Assembly: GCF_021389975.1 (NCBI RefSeq)
Contig: NZ_CP089981.1
Span: 824,501-888,500, forward strand
Direction: 5' to 3'
Length of the DNA stretch: 64,000 bases
Origin: Fulvivirga ulvae
GTDB lineage: Bacteria; Bacteroidota; Bacteroidia; Cytophagales; Cyclobacteriaceae
Both the position numbers and the translations under genes were made by a program. Every line of letters starts with the position of its first letter. Position 1 is the first letter of the stretch. The notes under the pieces were generated by a model. The model saw only the letters and a program-made list of their open reading frames with translations. It made no database searches and had not been told where the DNA came from. This document shows, in pieces, positions 25,698-34,409 of the stretch.

Positions 25698-25719
25698 TAC
25701 GGATATAACGAAAAAATCA

Positions 25720-26304
25720 ATGTCAACTATGCATAAATCAAAATTCATTATAGCAGCCTGTTTCTGTCTGTTTATCATTGGTGGTGTGTCCGCCCAGGAT
25801 AATATCAGCCCCGAAAGAAAACAGGCTATCGATTCACTGGCCCTGGAAAAAGTAAGGGACCTTAGCAAATACATTAGTATTATAGGTAATAAGCAAACAC
25901 CTTTCTCGGAGGCCAACCGCGTAATGGACCGGGCAGAGGAGTTATTTGCTGAAGGCAGTGAGATGGGAGTTTCTTCCCTAAACAGCAAAGAGATAAACTA
26001 CTATAAAGTGCGCCAATACTTTGAAAGACTCATGGCTCTTAACTACGACAGAGTAAACATTAAGTGGTATAACATCCACTATATCAGTGACCTTGAGCGT
26101 CAGCCAGATGGCCGTTACGTAGGAGTTGTAACCATATACCAGCGCTTTGAAGGTACTTCCGATGATGGCATGAGCTATAAAGACACTACTAAAAAGGACA
26201 TCACAATTTACGTCGAAAGAAAGAAAACCCAGATTCAAGGTAGAACAATTGAATTTTGGGATGTATTATTGGGCGACATTAGAGTAACTGAAACTACTAC
26301 ATAG
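25720..26304 (+). CDS. Secreted protein related to the LRR protein N-domain
   Basis: The 194-residue protein has a signal peptide (FIIAACFCLFIIGGVSAQD) and a mature domain of about 170 residues. Its parts follow the same order as the N-terminal domain of the LRR protein at 27306: a helix with DLSKYISIIGNKQTPFSEANRVMDRAEELF, then VRQYFERLM, a beta stretch VNIKWYNIHYISDL, DGRYVGVVTIYQRFEG, and DTTKKDITIYV. The LRR protein has LNTLGNRSTSARDKDVIV, VQAYLKDV, VKFDFNIEDISHYV, KGELFFRVSLTRNL and NTKKRFIEINL. I infer a shared domain duplicated in this cluster. Function unknown. Confidence 0.7.
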   Translation: MSTMHKSKFIIAACFCLFIIGGVSAQDNISPERKQAIDSLALEKVRDLSKYISIIGNKQTPFSEANRVMDRAEELFAEGSEMGVSSLNSKEINYYKVRQYFERLMALNYDRVNIKWYNIHYISDLERQPDGRYVGVVTIYQRFEGTSDDGMSYKDTTKKDITIYVERKKTQIQGRTIEFWDVLLGDIRVTETTT

Positions 26305-26389
26305 AATTTTTATGAGCTTTATCAGGCCAAAGTATTAAGTTCATAACTGGTTTTATGTGGTAAAGTCAGCGCACTCGTCGTTAACAAGT

Positions 26390-26470
26390 GAGTATTGAGC
26401 TAAAATGATAAGTACGATGTATAGTATTTATGTTTAGCCTCAATACTCAGTACCAATATCTCAATACTAA
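26390..26470. repeat. Repeats of CTCAATACT / AGTATTGAG upstream of the 26480 gene
   Basis: GAGTATTGAGCTAA (26390-26403) is nearly complementary to TTAGCCTCAATACTC (26434-26448; one inserted C), and a third copy ATCTCAATACTAA follows at 26458-26470. These are ten bases before the start codon at 26480. They could be an operator or a leader hairpin; short repeats of this wording are not explained by any gene. Confidence 0.5.
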
Positions 26471-26479
26471 AACACACAC

Positions 26480-27319
26480 ATGAAATTACTGAACCGCTCT
26501 TTTTTAGTATTATGCTTAACTATTGTATTCCCTACCCTCTATGCTCAGGCACAGATTGTGGGTGATATGGATGATGAAAGCCGTTTATACGCAGAAACCA
26601 AACAGGTTAATCAGTTTTTCAGGCGTTTCAACGGAGAAGAGGATGAAAAAGGTGAGAGATACTATGCCCGTGATAAAGAATACCGCGACCCAAAGCTCCG
26701 TAAAAAGTATATTAGCATTTTATTTGACGCCTCTAACCGAAATATTAAGGATGAGCTCAAGTCCCAGTTTACTGAGCATGTTACTAACAAAACCAACCCC
26801 ATCACACTGGATTTTCATGGCGATAATTGGTTTTCGCAGGTAACTACTACATTTAATTACAAAGGACGGGACAGAACATTTATACTTTTTATGAAGCTGG
26901 AGCAGGAGAAGCTGGGTTATAAATGGGTGATCTATAAAGTCTATTCCGATGTTTTTCGCGATTACATGAAAAAAGACACTTCCCTGGGTAAGTTTTTGCA
27001 CCCTTTAAGTCACGAGCTCGATTTCATGAACTTACGCAAAGCACTGGATGACGCCTCCACAGCGACTCAGTTTACCATTAAAGATTACCGCCCTGATTAC
27101 CTTACTTTGTTTCTTTACGAAATTAAAAACGGTAACCTGAAATTTAAAACCATACAAAACGTGAAGTTTCACTTCTTCCAGGTGAACGGGTGGTATTTCG
27201 AATTATCAGAATTTAACAGAGCCGGCTACAACACGGGCTGGCTTATATCTGACCTTATTAAAGTTGCTGATAAGGACAAGGACCTTTTGAGAAAGTATAT
27301 TTACTATGAAGATCAGTAA
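26480..27319 (+). CDS. Secreted protein of unknown function (conserved in Bacteroidota)
   Basis: The 279-residue protein has a signal peptide ending TLYAQAQ and a mature domain with alternating helices and strands. Recognisable conserved wording: TKQVNQFFRRFNGEEDEKGERYY near residue 35, LDFHGDNWFSQVTTTFNYKG near 115, KWVIYKVYSDVF near 150, and KFLHPLSHELDFMNLRKALDD near 170. I recall hypothetical proteins with the 'FFRRFN-EEDEKG' and 'FLHP-SHELDFMNL' phrases in many Bacteroidota but no function. It overlaps the LRR gene start by 14 bases, so the two are cotranscribed and may act together. Confidence 0.7.
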   Translation: MKLLNRSFLVLCLTIVFPTLYAQAQIVGDMDDESRLYAETKQVNQFFRRFNGEEDEKGERYYARDKEYRDPKLRKKYISILFDASNRNIKDELKSQFTEHVTNKTNPITLDFHGDNWFSQVTTTFNYKGRDRTFILFMKLEQEKLGYKWVIYKVYSDVFRDYMKKDTSLGKFLHPLSHELDFMNLRKALDDASTATQFTIKDYRPDYLTLFLYEIKNGNLKFKTIQNVKFHFFQVNGWYFELSEFNRAGYNTGWLISDLIKVADKDKDLLRKYIYYEDQ

Positions 27320-29753
27320 ACCCCTGTATATTGCATGCCTTTTCCTGGTATCTATTGGCTTTTCAACAAGTGTAGCCGCTCAAAGCAGCAATCTGCAGCA
27401 GGAAGAAATTGCCGACCATGAGGCAAAAGTAAAAGATATTGTCGCTTTCCTGGAATATGTGCTCAACACACTGGGCAACAGGTCTACATCTGCCCGTGAT
27501 AAGGACGTGATCGTTAACCAGAGCTATACCAAAATATTCAGAGACGAAAAAGTGCAGATCGAGGATGATCTGGACGAAGCGCGTGACGTGATCACCTATA
27601 AAAATGTACAGGCATATCTGAAGGATGTCGATTTCTTCTTCAAAGGAGTAAAGTTTGACTTTAATATTGAAGATATCAGCCATTATGTAAATGACAAAGG
27701 CGAGCTGTTCTTCAGGGTATCACTAACTCGGAATTTAAAAGGAATTGGCATCGAAGGAGACTCCGTAAACAATACCAAAAAACGATTTATCGAGATTAAT
27801 CTGAAACCTGAATCCCAGGACCTTAAAATTGCCAGTATTTATACTAATGAGTTCAGCCAGAAAGAAGCCCTTAGCCGATGGTGGAGAGACCTGTCCTATG
27901 AGTGGAAGGCTATTTTTAAAAGGAAAGTAGAGCTGATTGACAGCGCTACGATCAGTGATATTAAAAATATATCCCAAATCAGTGAGCTGGACATTTCCGG
28001 CAACCAATACATCACCAACATCGAGCCACTCTCGCAGCTATCTAACCTCACACGGCTGGATATTTCAGGTACAGGCATCAGCGACCTGAAACCCATCAGA
28101 AATCTGACTAAGCTGGAAGAGCTTAACATCTCAAATACACGGGTAGATAACCTGGAGCCCCTTAAATATGCCGGGGCATTGAGATACCTGGAGCTGACAA
28201 ATACGCCTGTCAGGGATATTAGTACAATAAAAAGACTGGGTAAACTACAGTCGTTAAACCTTAACGGGACCGAAGTAGCTGACATTAGCCCCGTTGCTGG
28301 TCTTACAGATTTAAAGAACCTGCAACTAGCATATACTCCGCTGTTGAGCATCGACGTGCTAAAACCTGTAAAAACTCTTGAAGAGCTCAATATCAGCTCT
28401 ACCCATGTAACTACACTGTCGCCGGCTGCAGAGTTAAAAGAACTGAAAATCATAAAAGCCGACAGTACACCGGTAGCTTCACTGGCAGCACTTAGCAGCC
28501 TTAAATCACTAAAGATTATCTCTGTTAACTATACAACCGTATCTGACCTGTCTTCCCTAAGTGAGTTGCCTGAACTGGAGCGTATCTACTGCGACAGAAC
28601 TGCTATTACCAAAGAAGCCGCCAGTGAGTTTATGGCAGAAAACCCTGGTGTACTGGTCGTATTTGAGTCTGAAGACTTGAAAAATTGGTGGACAAGCCTG
28701 CCGGTTTCATGGAAAACCATATTTGAGACATTTGTTAATATTCAAAATCAGAAACCGACCAAAGAGGAACTGGCAAAGATTACCGCACTGGATTCCATAA
28801 ATATATCAGACAATCTTTACATACAAAGTATAGAGCCGCTCACAAAGCTTCGCAAGCTGCAAACCATTATACTTAGCAACACTGCCGTTTTCGACTTATC
28901 TCCGTTAGAAGGCTTACGCAACGTAAGCTATCTGGATGTCTCAGGAACCGAAGTAAACAACTTTGCCCCGGTGGCTTCGCTTAACAGGCTACATACTTTC
29001 AAAGCCAACAAAACAGACTTACCAAATCTCGATGACCTTAACAACCTGAGCAGGCTAAGGGAAGTAGAGGCAGACCATACACTGGTCAACGAGGTACACG
29101 TTCAGCAGTTCATCAACAACCACCCAGAATGCCTGGTTATATTCAAAACTGAATACCTTAAAGCCTGGTGGGAAGATCTTGACCCAACCTGGAGAAGTAT
29201 CTTCTCTACACAGACCACTCTGAACAGTACTCCTACAAGGCAACAGCTACACAAACTTATCGAACTGGAAGTAGTACAGTTTGCCGAGGCTCCGGTTAGT
29301 GACCTGTCTCCTTTAAGAAACTTTTTAAATATTATAGAACTGATGTTTTCGGGGACGGCAGTTTCTGACCTTACACCACTTAAGGAATTCAAATCATTGG
29401 AAAAACTCCAGATCAGTAAGAGTCCTGTCAATAATATCTCTGCTTTGGCTAACTTTGCGAAGCTGACTACACTGGATATTTCCAATACACCGGTGAACAA
29501 TCTGGACGCCATCTCAGGATTAGAAAATCTGACGGAATTGAACTGCTCAGGTACCCAGATCAAGCGGCTGAATGCATTAGACAACCTGGTTAATCTCCAT
29601 GTGCTGGACTGCTCCAATACCAATGTAAAGCGGTTAGACGAAGTAATGCACCTGGATTTGCGCGTATTAAAATGCTACAATACCAGGATATCGTCAAGAA
29701 GAGTTGAAGAATTTAAGCAATCTAACCCTGATTGCAATGTGATATATTATTAG
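27306..29753 (+). CDS. Large secreted leucine-rich-repeat protein with three super-modules
   Basis: The 815-residue protein has a signal peptide (about 1-25) and an N-terminal domain (about 30-185). Three modules then start with the same phrase: residues 192 (SRWWRDLSYEWKAIF), 461 (KNWWTSLPVSWKTIF) and 621 (KAWWEDLDPTWRSIF). Each is followed by SDS22/internalin-like leucine-rich repeats (about 22 residues, L..LxISxTxVxxLxPL) and ends with a capping phrase (FMAENPGVLVVFES, FINNHPECLVIFKT, FKQSNPDCNVIYY). The repeat type is a protein-binding horseshoe. The first module is longer than the other two. It lies between the 26480 gene and PBP1A. I infer an envelope scaffold or receptor; the ligand is unknown. 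Confidence 0.88.
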   Translation: MKISKPLYIACLFLVSIGFSTSVAAQSSNLQQEEIADHEAKVKDIVAFLEYVLNTLGNRSTSARDKDVIVNQSYTKIFRDEKVQIEDDLDEARDVITYKNVQAYLKDVDFFFKGVKFDFNIEDISHYVNDKGELFFRVSLTRNLKGIGIEGDSVNNTKKRFIEINLKPESQDLKIASIYTNEFSQKEALSRWWRDLSYEWKAIFKRKVELIDSATISDIKNISQISELDISGNQYITNIEPLSQLSNLTRLDISGTGISDLKPIRNLTKLEELNISNTRVDNLEPLKYAGALRYLELTNTPVRDISTIKRLGKLQSLNLNGTEVADISPVAGLTDLKNLQLAYTPLLSIDVLKPVKTLEELNISSTHVTTLSPAAELKELKIIKADSTPVASLAALSSLKSLKIISVNYTTVSDLSSLSELPELERIYCDRTAITKEAASEFMAENPGVLVVFESEDLKNWWTSLPVSWKTIFETFVNIQNQKPTKEELAKITALDSINISDNLYIQSIEPLTKLRKLQTIILSNTAVFDLSPLEGLRNVSYLDVSGTEVNNFAPVASLNRLHTFKANKTDLPNLDDLNNLSRLREVEADHTLVNEVHVQQFINNHPECLVIFKTEYLKAWWEDLDPTWRSIFSTQTTLNSTPTRQQLHKLIELEVVQFAEAPVSDLSPLRNFLNIIELMFSGTAVSDLTPLKEFKSLEKLQISKSPVNNISALANFAKLTTLDISNTPVNNLDAISGLENLTELNCSGTQIKRLNALDNLVNLHVLDCSNTNVKRLDEVMHLDLRVLKCYNTRISSRRVEEFKQSNPDCNVIYY

Positions 29754-29756
29754 GTG

Positions 29757-32123
29757 ATGAAAAGGACGAAGCGTCAAAAAAAAGGCAATAAAAAACAAAA
29801 TACACTTTCAAAAAAGCTATTTAAGGTAGCTATGCTGGCCGTACTAACCCTGGCCGGTTCATTTCTGATCTTTTACTTCTCTGTAAAGTTTGGTGCATTT
29901 GGCAAACTACCTGATACTGCCACGTTAAAAAAAATAGAAAACAACACTGCCACAGAAATCTACAGCGCTGACAGTGTACTTCTGGGAAAGTTTTATATCC
30001 AGGAAAGGACCCGGGCAAGATACAATGAGCTTTCCAAATATGTTGTCAATGCACTTGTAGCAACGGAAGATGCCCGTTTTTTTGAACATGAAGGCATCGA
30101 CTACAGGAGCCTTGCCAGGGTATTCTTCAAAACATTTCTCATGCTCGACAGATCATCCGGAGGCGGCAGTACTATCAGTCAGCAGCTTGCCAAGAACCTC
30201 TTCCCCAGGAAGGACCACGGCATGCTGTCAATACCTGTAAGCAAGGTTAAGGAAGCCATTATCGCCCATAGGCTGGAGTCTCTCTATTCAAAGGAGGAGA
30301 TATTGACCCTTTACCTTAATACAGTACCGTTTGGAGACAATGTCTATGGCATTGAAATGGCCGCACGCCGTTTCTTCAATAAGAAAACCAAGGACCTTAA
30401 TATACAAGAGGCCGCAGTACTTATAGGCATGCTAAAAGCTAACTACAGCTATAACCCACGACTCTACCCTGAAAATTCGTATACACGTCGCAATGTGGTG
30501 CTAAACCAAATGGCAAAATATGGCTACATAACTGATGTAGCCTATGACTCTCTGAGCAAGCTGCCCCTGCAACTCGACTACACCAAAATAACCCACAACA
30601 CCGGCATTGCCACCTATTTCAGGGAGCATCTTCGTAAAGAGCTGGAAAAGTGGTGCGAAAGCCACTCCAAACCAGATGGCAGCCAGTACAACCTCTACAC
30701 TGATGGCCTGAAAATATATACTACCATTGATTCCCGACTACAAAAATATGCTGAAGAGGCCATGAAAAAGCATATGGCCGATCTACAGGCTGTATTTAAT
30801 AAGCACTGGGCCAATGCTGACCCCTGGGGCAATAACCAACAATTAATTTCGCAGGCACTGAAAAACTCCACCCGCTACAAACACCTGGAGGACAAAGGCC
30901 TGTCGGAAAAAGAGATAATGAAAGCATTACAAGAGCCAGTACCTATGAAAATATTTCAGTGGCAAGGCGAGCAGGAAGTAAAAATGTCTCCGGTCGATTC
31001 GGTCAAACATTATCTCACTTTTCTGCAAACAGGTGTACTGGCCATGGATCCTAAAAATGGAGATATTAAGGCCTGGGTTGGTGGTATCGATTACGAGTAT
31101 TTTAAATACGACCACGTAAACAGAAATACAAAACGTCAGGTCGGGTCTACCTTTAAGCCTTTTGTATATGCCGCGGCGCTCGAAAAAGGGATGAACCCTT
31201 GCAGGTATATTTCAGGCGAAAAAGTTACCTATACCAACCTGGCAGACTGGTCTCCGGGCAATGCCGATGAAGAAGAATATGATATGAAATACACCTTTAA
31301 AGGTGCCCTGGCAAAGTCGGTAAATACCGTAACAATACGAGTGCTGGAAGATGTAGGTATCCCTGCTACCATATCCCTTGCACAAAAAGCGGGTATAGAC
31401 TCAGAGTTGCCCGAAGTACCTTCTATTGCATTAGGTACGGCAAACATCTCCCTCATGGAAATGGTTTCTGCTTATTGCGTATTTGCCAATGGTGGTTTTG
31501 TAGTCAAGCCAAGATACCTGACTGCTGTAGCTGATAACTCTGGTAAAATGCTCGACATGTTTAAGGCTGACCTTTCAAGAGAGCGGATTATAACCAAAGA
31601 AACAGCGATGATCATGAACACCATGCTTCAGGCAGTAGTCAATGAGGGAACGGCCGGCAGCTATCGCTGGAAATACCATATGAAGCATGAGCTCGCCGGT
31701 AAAACAGGAACTACCCAATCCAATACCGATGGCTGGTTTATAGGCTATAACCCGGAAATGGTGGTAGGCGCCTGGGTAGGTGCTGACAATCCGGCCATAC
31801 GCTTCCGCAGCACCAGCCTGGGTTCAGGAGCCAGCACGGCAATGCCTATTGTCGCAAAATACTTCCATAAAATGCAATCTGATCCTAAATTCAAAAAGCA
31901 AGGCTATGCTCCTTTCCCTGAATTGCCTGATTATGTTGCCCGAGGTATAGACTGCGGCATTGAGAAAGAAGACAAAGTATTTATGGAGTGGCTCTTCGGC
32001 AACAAAAAAGATGGAGAAAAGAAAACCACCTTTGATGATAAAGCCAGTCAGGAAAGTGACGAAAAAAAGAAAAATATCTTCGACAAAATAGGTGGCATTT
32101 TCAAAAAGAAAAAAGACAAGTAG
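29757..32123 (+). CDS. Class A penicillin-binding protein (PBP1A type)
   Basis: The 788-residue protein has a basic cytosolic N-terminus, a membrane helix (about 25-47), a GT51 transglycosylase domain (ATEDARFFEHEGID, GGGSTISQQLAKNLF, with the catalytic Glu in the first motif), and a transpeptidase domain with the SxxK serine at about 464 (GSTFKPF), SVNT and KTGTT. It polymerises and crosslinks peptidoglycan. A Lys-rich tail ends the protein. The start is the ATG at 29757, three bases after the stop of the LRR gene; a GTG at 29754 is also possible. Its cotranscription with LRR and secreted proteins ties those genes to the cell wall. Confidence 0.95.
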   Translation: MKRTKRQKKGNKKQNTLSKKLFKVAMLAVLTLAGSFLIFYFSVKFGAFGKLPDTATLKKIENNTATEIYSADSVLLGKFYIQERTRARYNELSKYVVNALVATEDARFFEHEGIDYRSLARVFFKTFLMLDRSSGGGSTISQQLAKNLFPRKDHGMLSIPVSKVKEAIIAHRLESLYSKEEILTLYLNTVPFGDNVYGIEMAARRFFNKKTKDLNIQEAAVLIGMLKANYSYNPRLYPENSYTRRNVVLNQMAKYGYITDVAYDSLSKLPLQLDYTKITHNTGIATYFREHLRKELEKWCESHSKPDGSQYNLYTDGLKIYTTIDSRLQKYAEEAMKKHMADLQAVFNKHWANADPWGNNQQLISQALKNSTRYKHLEDKGLSEKEIMKALQEPVPMKIFQWQGEQEVKMSPVDSVKHYLTFLQTGVLAMDPKNGDIKAWVGGIDYEYFKYDHVNRNTKRQVGSTFKPFVYAAALEKGMNPCRYISGEKVTYTNLADWSPGNADEEEYDMKYTFKGALAKSVNTVTIRVLEDVGIPATISLAQKAGIDSELPEVPSIALGTANISLMEMVSAYCVFANGGFVVKPRYLTAVADNSGKMLDMFKADLSRERIITKETAMIMNTMLQAVVNEGTAGSYRWKYHMKHELAGKTGTTQSNTDGWFIGYNPEMVVGAWVGADNPAIRFRSTSLGSGASTAMPIVAKYFHKMQSDPKFKKQGYAPFPELPDYVARGIDCGIEKEDKVFMEWLFGNKKDGEKKTTFDDKASQESDEKKKNIFDKIGGIFKKKKDK

Positions 32124-32304
32124 TTCTCTGAGATCTTTGGCACATGATTTCGCGGACTGCATTCAGCCTTATTCTATGGCATTGTAGAATACTTTAGACA
32201 CTCTTTATACAAAAACAACTGAATATCAACAAATTATGGCGCTGGCATCCTTTTAGGGATGGTATAGGTAGAGAAATTGATCAAAGCACAAAATTCAAAA
32301 TATT

Positions 32305-32892
32305 ATGAAAAAGCTAATTCAAAATCTATTTATAGCCCCTGCCTGTCTGCTCCTACTTGCTACCTGCGGACCTACAATAACTACTACAAAAACAGCAAAT
32401 GTAGATCTTGACAAATACCAGACATATGCATGGTTGCCCAATGGAGACAGTATTGACAACCATCGCTATAACGGTGAGCAGCTAAATCAGGCCATTGTAT
32501 CAGAAGTTAACCAGGAAATGCAGCTGAAAGGATATACCCTTGACAGAACCGACCCCGATCTGCTGGTGTTAGTCCATACCATGTTTGACAAGGAAACTAA
32601 TATTGTAAGGGAGCCGGTGTACGCCACTTACGATTATTATGCACCCAATATTTATATAGATCCTTACTACAACGACTACTACTATTATGATTACAACACT
32701 GTAACCAGGGTAGTTGGGTATGATGTAGACAGAGTGCAGTACACGGAAGGTACGCTAGTCATTGACCTGATAGACCAAAACACCAACAATGTAGTCTGGA
32801 GAGGCCGCGCTGATGATTATATAGAGCCTTATAACGTAAGGGCAGAGGTACAGGAATATGTAGAGGAGATATTTGAGGAATATCCGGCATAA
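32305..32892 (+). CDS. DUF4136 lipoprotein
   Basis: The 195-residue protein has a lipoprotein signal with the lipobox LLATCGP and the DUF4136 layout: KTANVDLDKYQTYAWLPNGD (residues about 32-50), LNQAIVSEVNQEMQLKGYTLDRTDPDLLVLVHTMFD, and near the end GTLVIDLIDQNTNNVVWRGRADDYIE. Residues 100-135 are unusually rich in Tyr and Asp (YDYYAPNIYIDPYYNDYYYYDYN). DUF4136 proteins are outer-membrane-associated lipoproteins of unknown function. It stands alone behind PBP1A with a strong terminator after it. Confidence 0.85.
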   Translation: MKKLIQNLFIAPACLLLLATCGPTITTTKTANVDLDKYQTYAWLPNGDSIDNHRYNGEQLNQAIVSEVNQEMQLKGYTLDRTDPDLLVLVHTMFDKETNIVREPVYATYDYYAPNIYIDPYYNDYYYYDYNTVTRVVGYDVDRVQYTEGTLVIDLIDQNTNNVVWRGRADDYIEPYNVRAEVQEYVEEIFEEYPA

Positions 32893-32920
32893 GTCCTGGC
32901 ACAATTAAAATAATTTACAG

Positions 32921-32947
32921 GCGATCCTATACAGGATCGCTTTTTTT
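32921..32947 (+). terminator. Intrinsic terminator of the DUF4136 gene
   Basis: GCGATCCT (32921-32928), a four-base loop ATAC and AGGATCGC (32933-32940), then TTTTTTTG. Perfect 8-bp stem with a T-tract, 28 bases after the stop codon. Confidence 0.9.
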
Positions 32948-33064
32948 GTTCTCCCGTTCCTATTGTTGCTCTTATGTAATATCACTTTAGACAAAGTGTC
33001 ATATGCACATCTACTTTCAGGCGGGTAAACCTATTTTTAGAATGGCAGCTTACAGGGATAACGC

Positions 33065-33099
33065 AGCTTTACTAAAACTTCTAAAAGTTTGGTAAAGCT
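33065..33099. repeat. Hairpin with AAAGTTTGGTAAA, left side of the 33-36 kb block
   Basis: AGCTTTACTAAAACTT pairs with AAAAGTTTGGTAAAGCT (one wobble, one bulge) as a stem of about 15 bp. The 13-base word AAAGTTTGGTAAA recurs at 36287-36299, beyond a block of four hypothetical genes. The 353-base gap here (32893-33245) also holds a GGGG/CCCC hairpin near 33180-33197 and no ORF that I can support. Confidence 0.5.
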
Positions 33100-33245
33100 T
33101 ACTGTTCAGAGGTTGACAGTAGTAATACTCAAAGGGTATTGGGTAAATAAGAGTAGAGGCTCAGTCTTAGGGTCAGAACGGGGTTTGGTATTCCCCAGCA
33201 GCACTCTTTAGTTCAAGGATCAAATCTTAGCCTCCACCTACCGGC

Positions 33246-33677
33246 TCACATGTGACCATGAAGAAATATTCCTGTTACAAGTATTATAATCAAATTTATT
33301 ATTACCGGAATGGCATTTAGATTCCACAAGTATCGTATTATCCCATATATGGTTAACCAGAAAACAAATTCGCCGATAATCAAAGGAAGAAAAGGAATAA
33401 TTGTCCACGTGAAAACAACAGTTAATACGCTGACTGTTAATGCCGCATAAAGGTATTTGTTTCCATGCTTTAGTTTATTGAGATTAAAAAATCCAAGCAC
33501 CGAGAAAGTAATCATTGAATGGATCAATAGAGTGAATGGCAAGAGTATAAGACCTAAATTCTCCTCAGCATTCAATGTCTCAAATATCAAAAGTGTTAGT
33601 TCAAAGAATATGTAGCCATTGCAGGCTAATGCGATAATTGAAATAAGAGACCTGAAGGATTGATCTATCGTTATCAT
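33246..33677 (-). CDS. Small membrane protein, four helices, unknown
   Basis: The 143-residue protein is almost entirely hydrophobic with four predicted membrane helices (about residues 10-30, 43-65, 77-97 and 103-140). It starts MITIDQSFRSLISIIALACNGYIFF and ends VTGIFLHGHM. No motif identifies a family. It is on the minus strand together with the DinB, ankyrin and hypothetical genes, each with its own gap, so cotranscription is uncertain. Confidence 0.55.
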   Translation of the reverse strand: MITIDQSFRSLISIIALACNGYIFFELTLLIFETLNAEENLGLILLPFTLLIHSMITFSVLGFFNLNKLKHGNKYLYAALTVSVLTVVFTWTIIPFLPLIIGEFVFWLTIYGIIRYLWNLNAIPVIINLIIILVTGIFLHGHM

Positions 33678-33775
33678 AAATGCGCCTCCTGTTGTTGCGT
33701 AAAGGTAAATGCAAGCTAAAGCTCACGCTATCAGCGGTGCCGTTAACTGGCTTTTAGATTTTTATAGTCATCACC

Positions 33776-34285
33776 TCATCTAATAATATCAGTATCTATC
33801 GGGGTATACCCCAAATGTCTGCTCAACGATAAAATTTGTCCTTTGTGATGAAATTCGTGGGTTATCACATGGGTAAATAGCTCAAATACAGTGATACGCT
33901 TTGTAATTCCATCTAGTTTTAAATCAAATAGAGCAAATTTTGAAGATTCGTACCTATTAATGAAATCAAACACTTCCCTATCGATGGATCTAAATAATTC
34001 TACCACTTCGTCTATGGTTTTTTTGGCTTTATACTGCGTAAAGCTTACCTCTTTATTCAGAGCATGCTTAATTATCCAATATTCATAAGTGTTGCCAATA
34101 TGGACGAGTAGATTTCGAATACTGCCGCCACGCCCGAAAGAGCTGTTTTGATTTACAAAATCTTCATTGGATATTGTTTTGCAATAATCGAAAAGGACTC
34201 TTCTCGATTCCCTGATCAATTGGTATTGACGCTCAAAGTATGGTTCTGTCTCTTGCATTATTTTCGGTTCGCTACTATATGCCAT
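33776..34285 (-). CDS. DinB family protein
   Basis: The 169-residue protein has the DinB four-helix-bundle pattern: LVHIGNTYEYWI (first metal-ligand His, about residue 62), DREVFDFINRYESS, and VITHEFHHKGQILSLSRHLG near residue 143, where HxxxH gives the other two metal ligands. DinB-like enzymes are metal-dependent, often thiol-transferase or unknown activity; the family also includes the DinB-like part of EgtB found in this window. The activity of this protein is unknown. It lies in the accessory-looking block at 33-36 kb. Confidence 0.85.
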   Translation of the reverse strand: MAYSSEPKIMQETEPYFERQYQLIRESRRVLFDYCKTISNEDFVNQNSSFGRGGSIRNLLVHIGNTYEYWIIKHALNKEVSFTQYKAKKTIDEVVELFRSIDREVFDFINRYESSKFALFDLKLDGITKRITVFELFTHVITHEFHHKGQILSLSRHLGYTPIDTDIIR

Positions 34286-34409
34286 TAAAATACCGTAGAC
34301 CTTTACACTAAAGAGTAGTCCTAAGCTTTAGCATAGGCGTCACTCTGTCGCTCGTAGCTTTAGTGTAGACGCCCATAACTATTAAAGATTGGATCTTTTA
34401 CAGGTTTTA

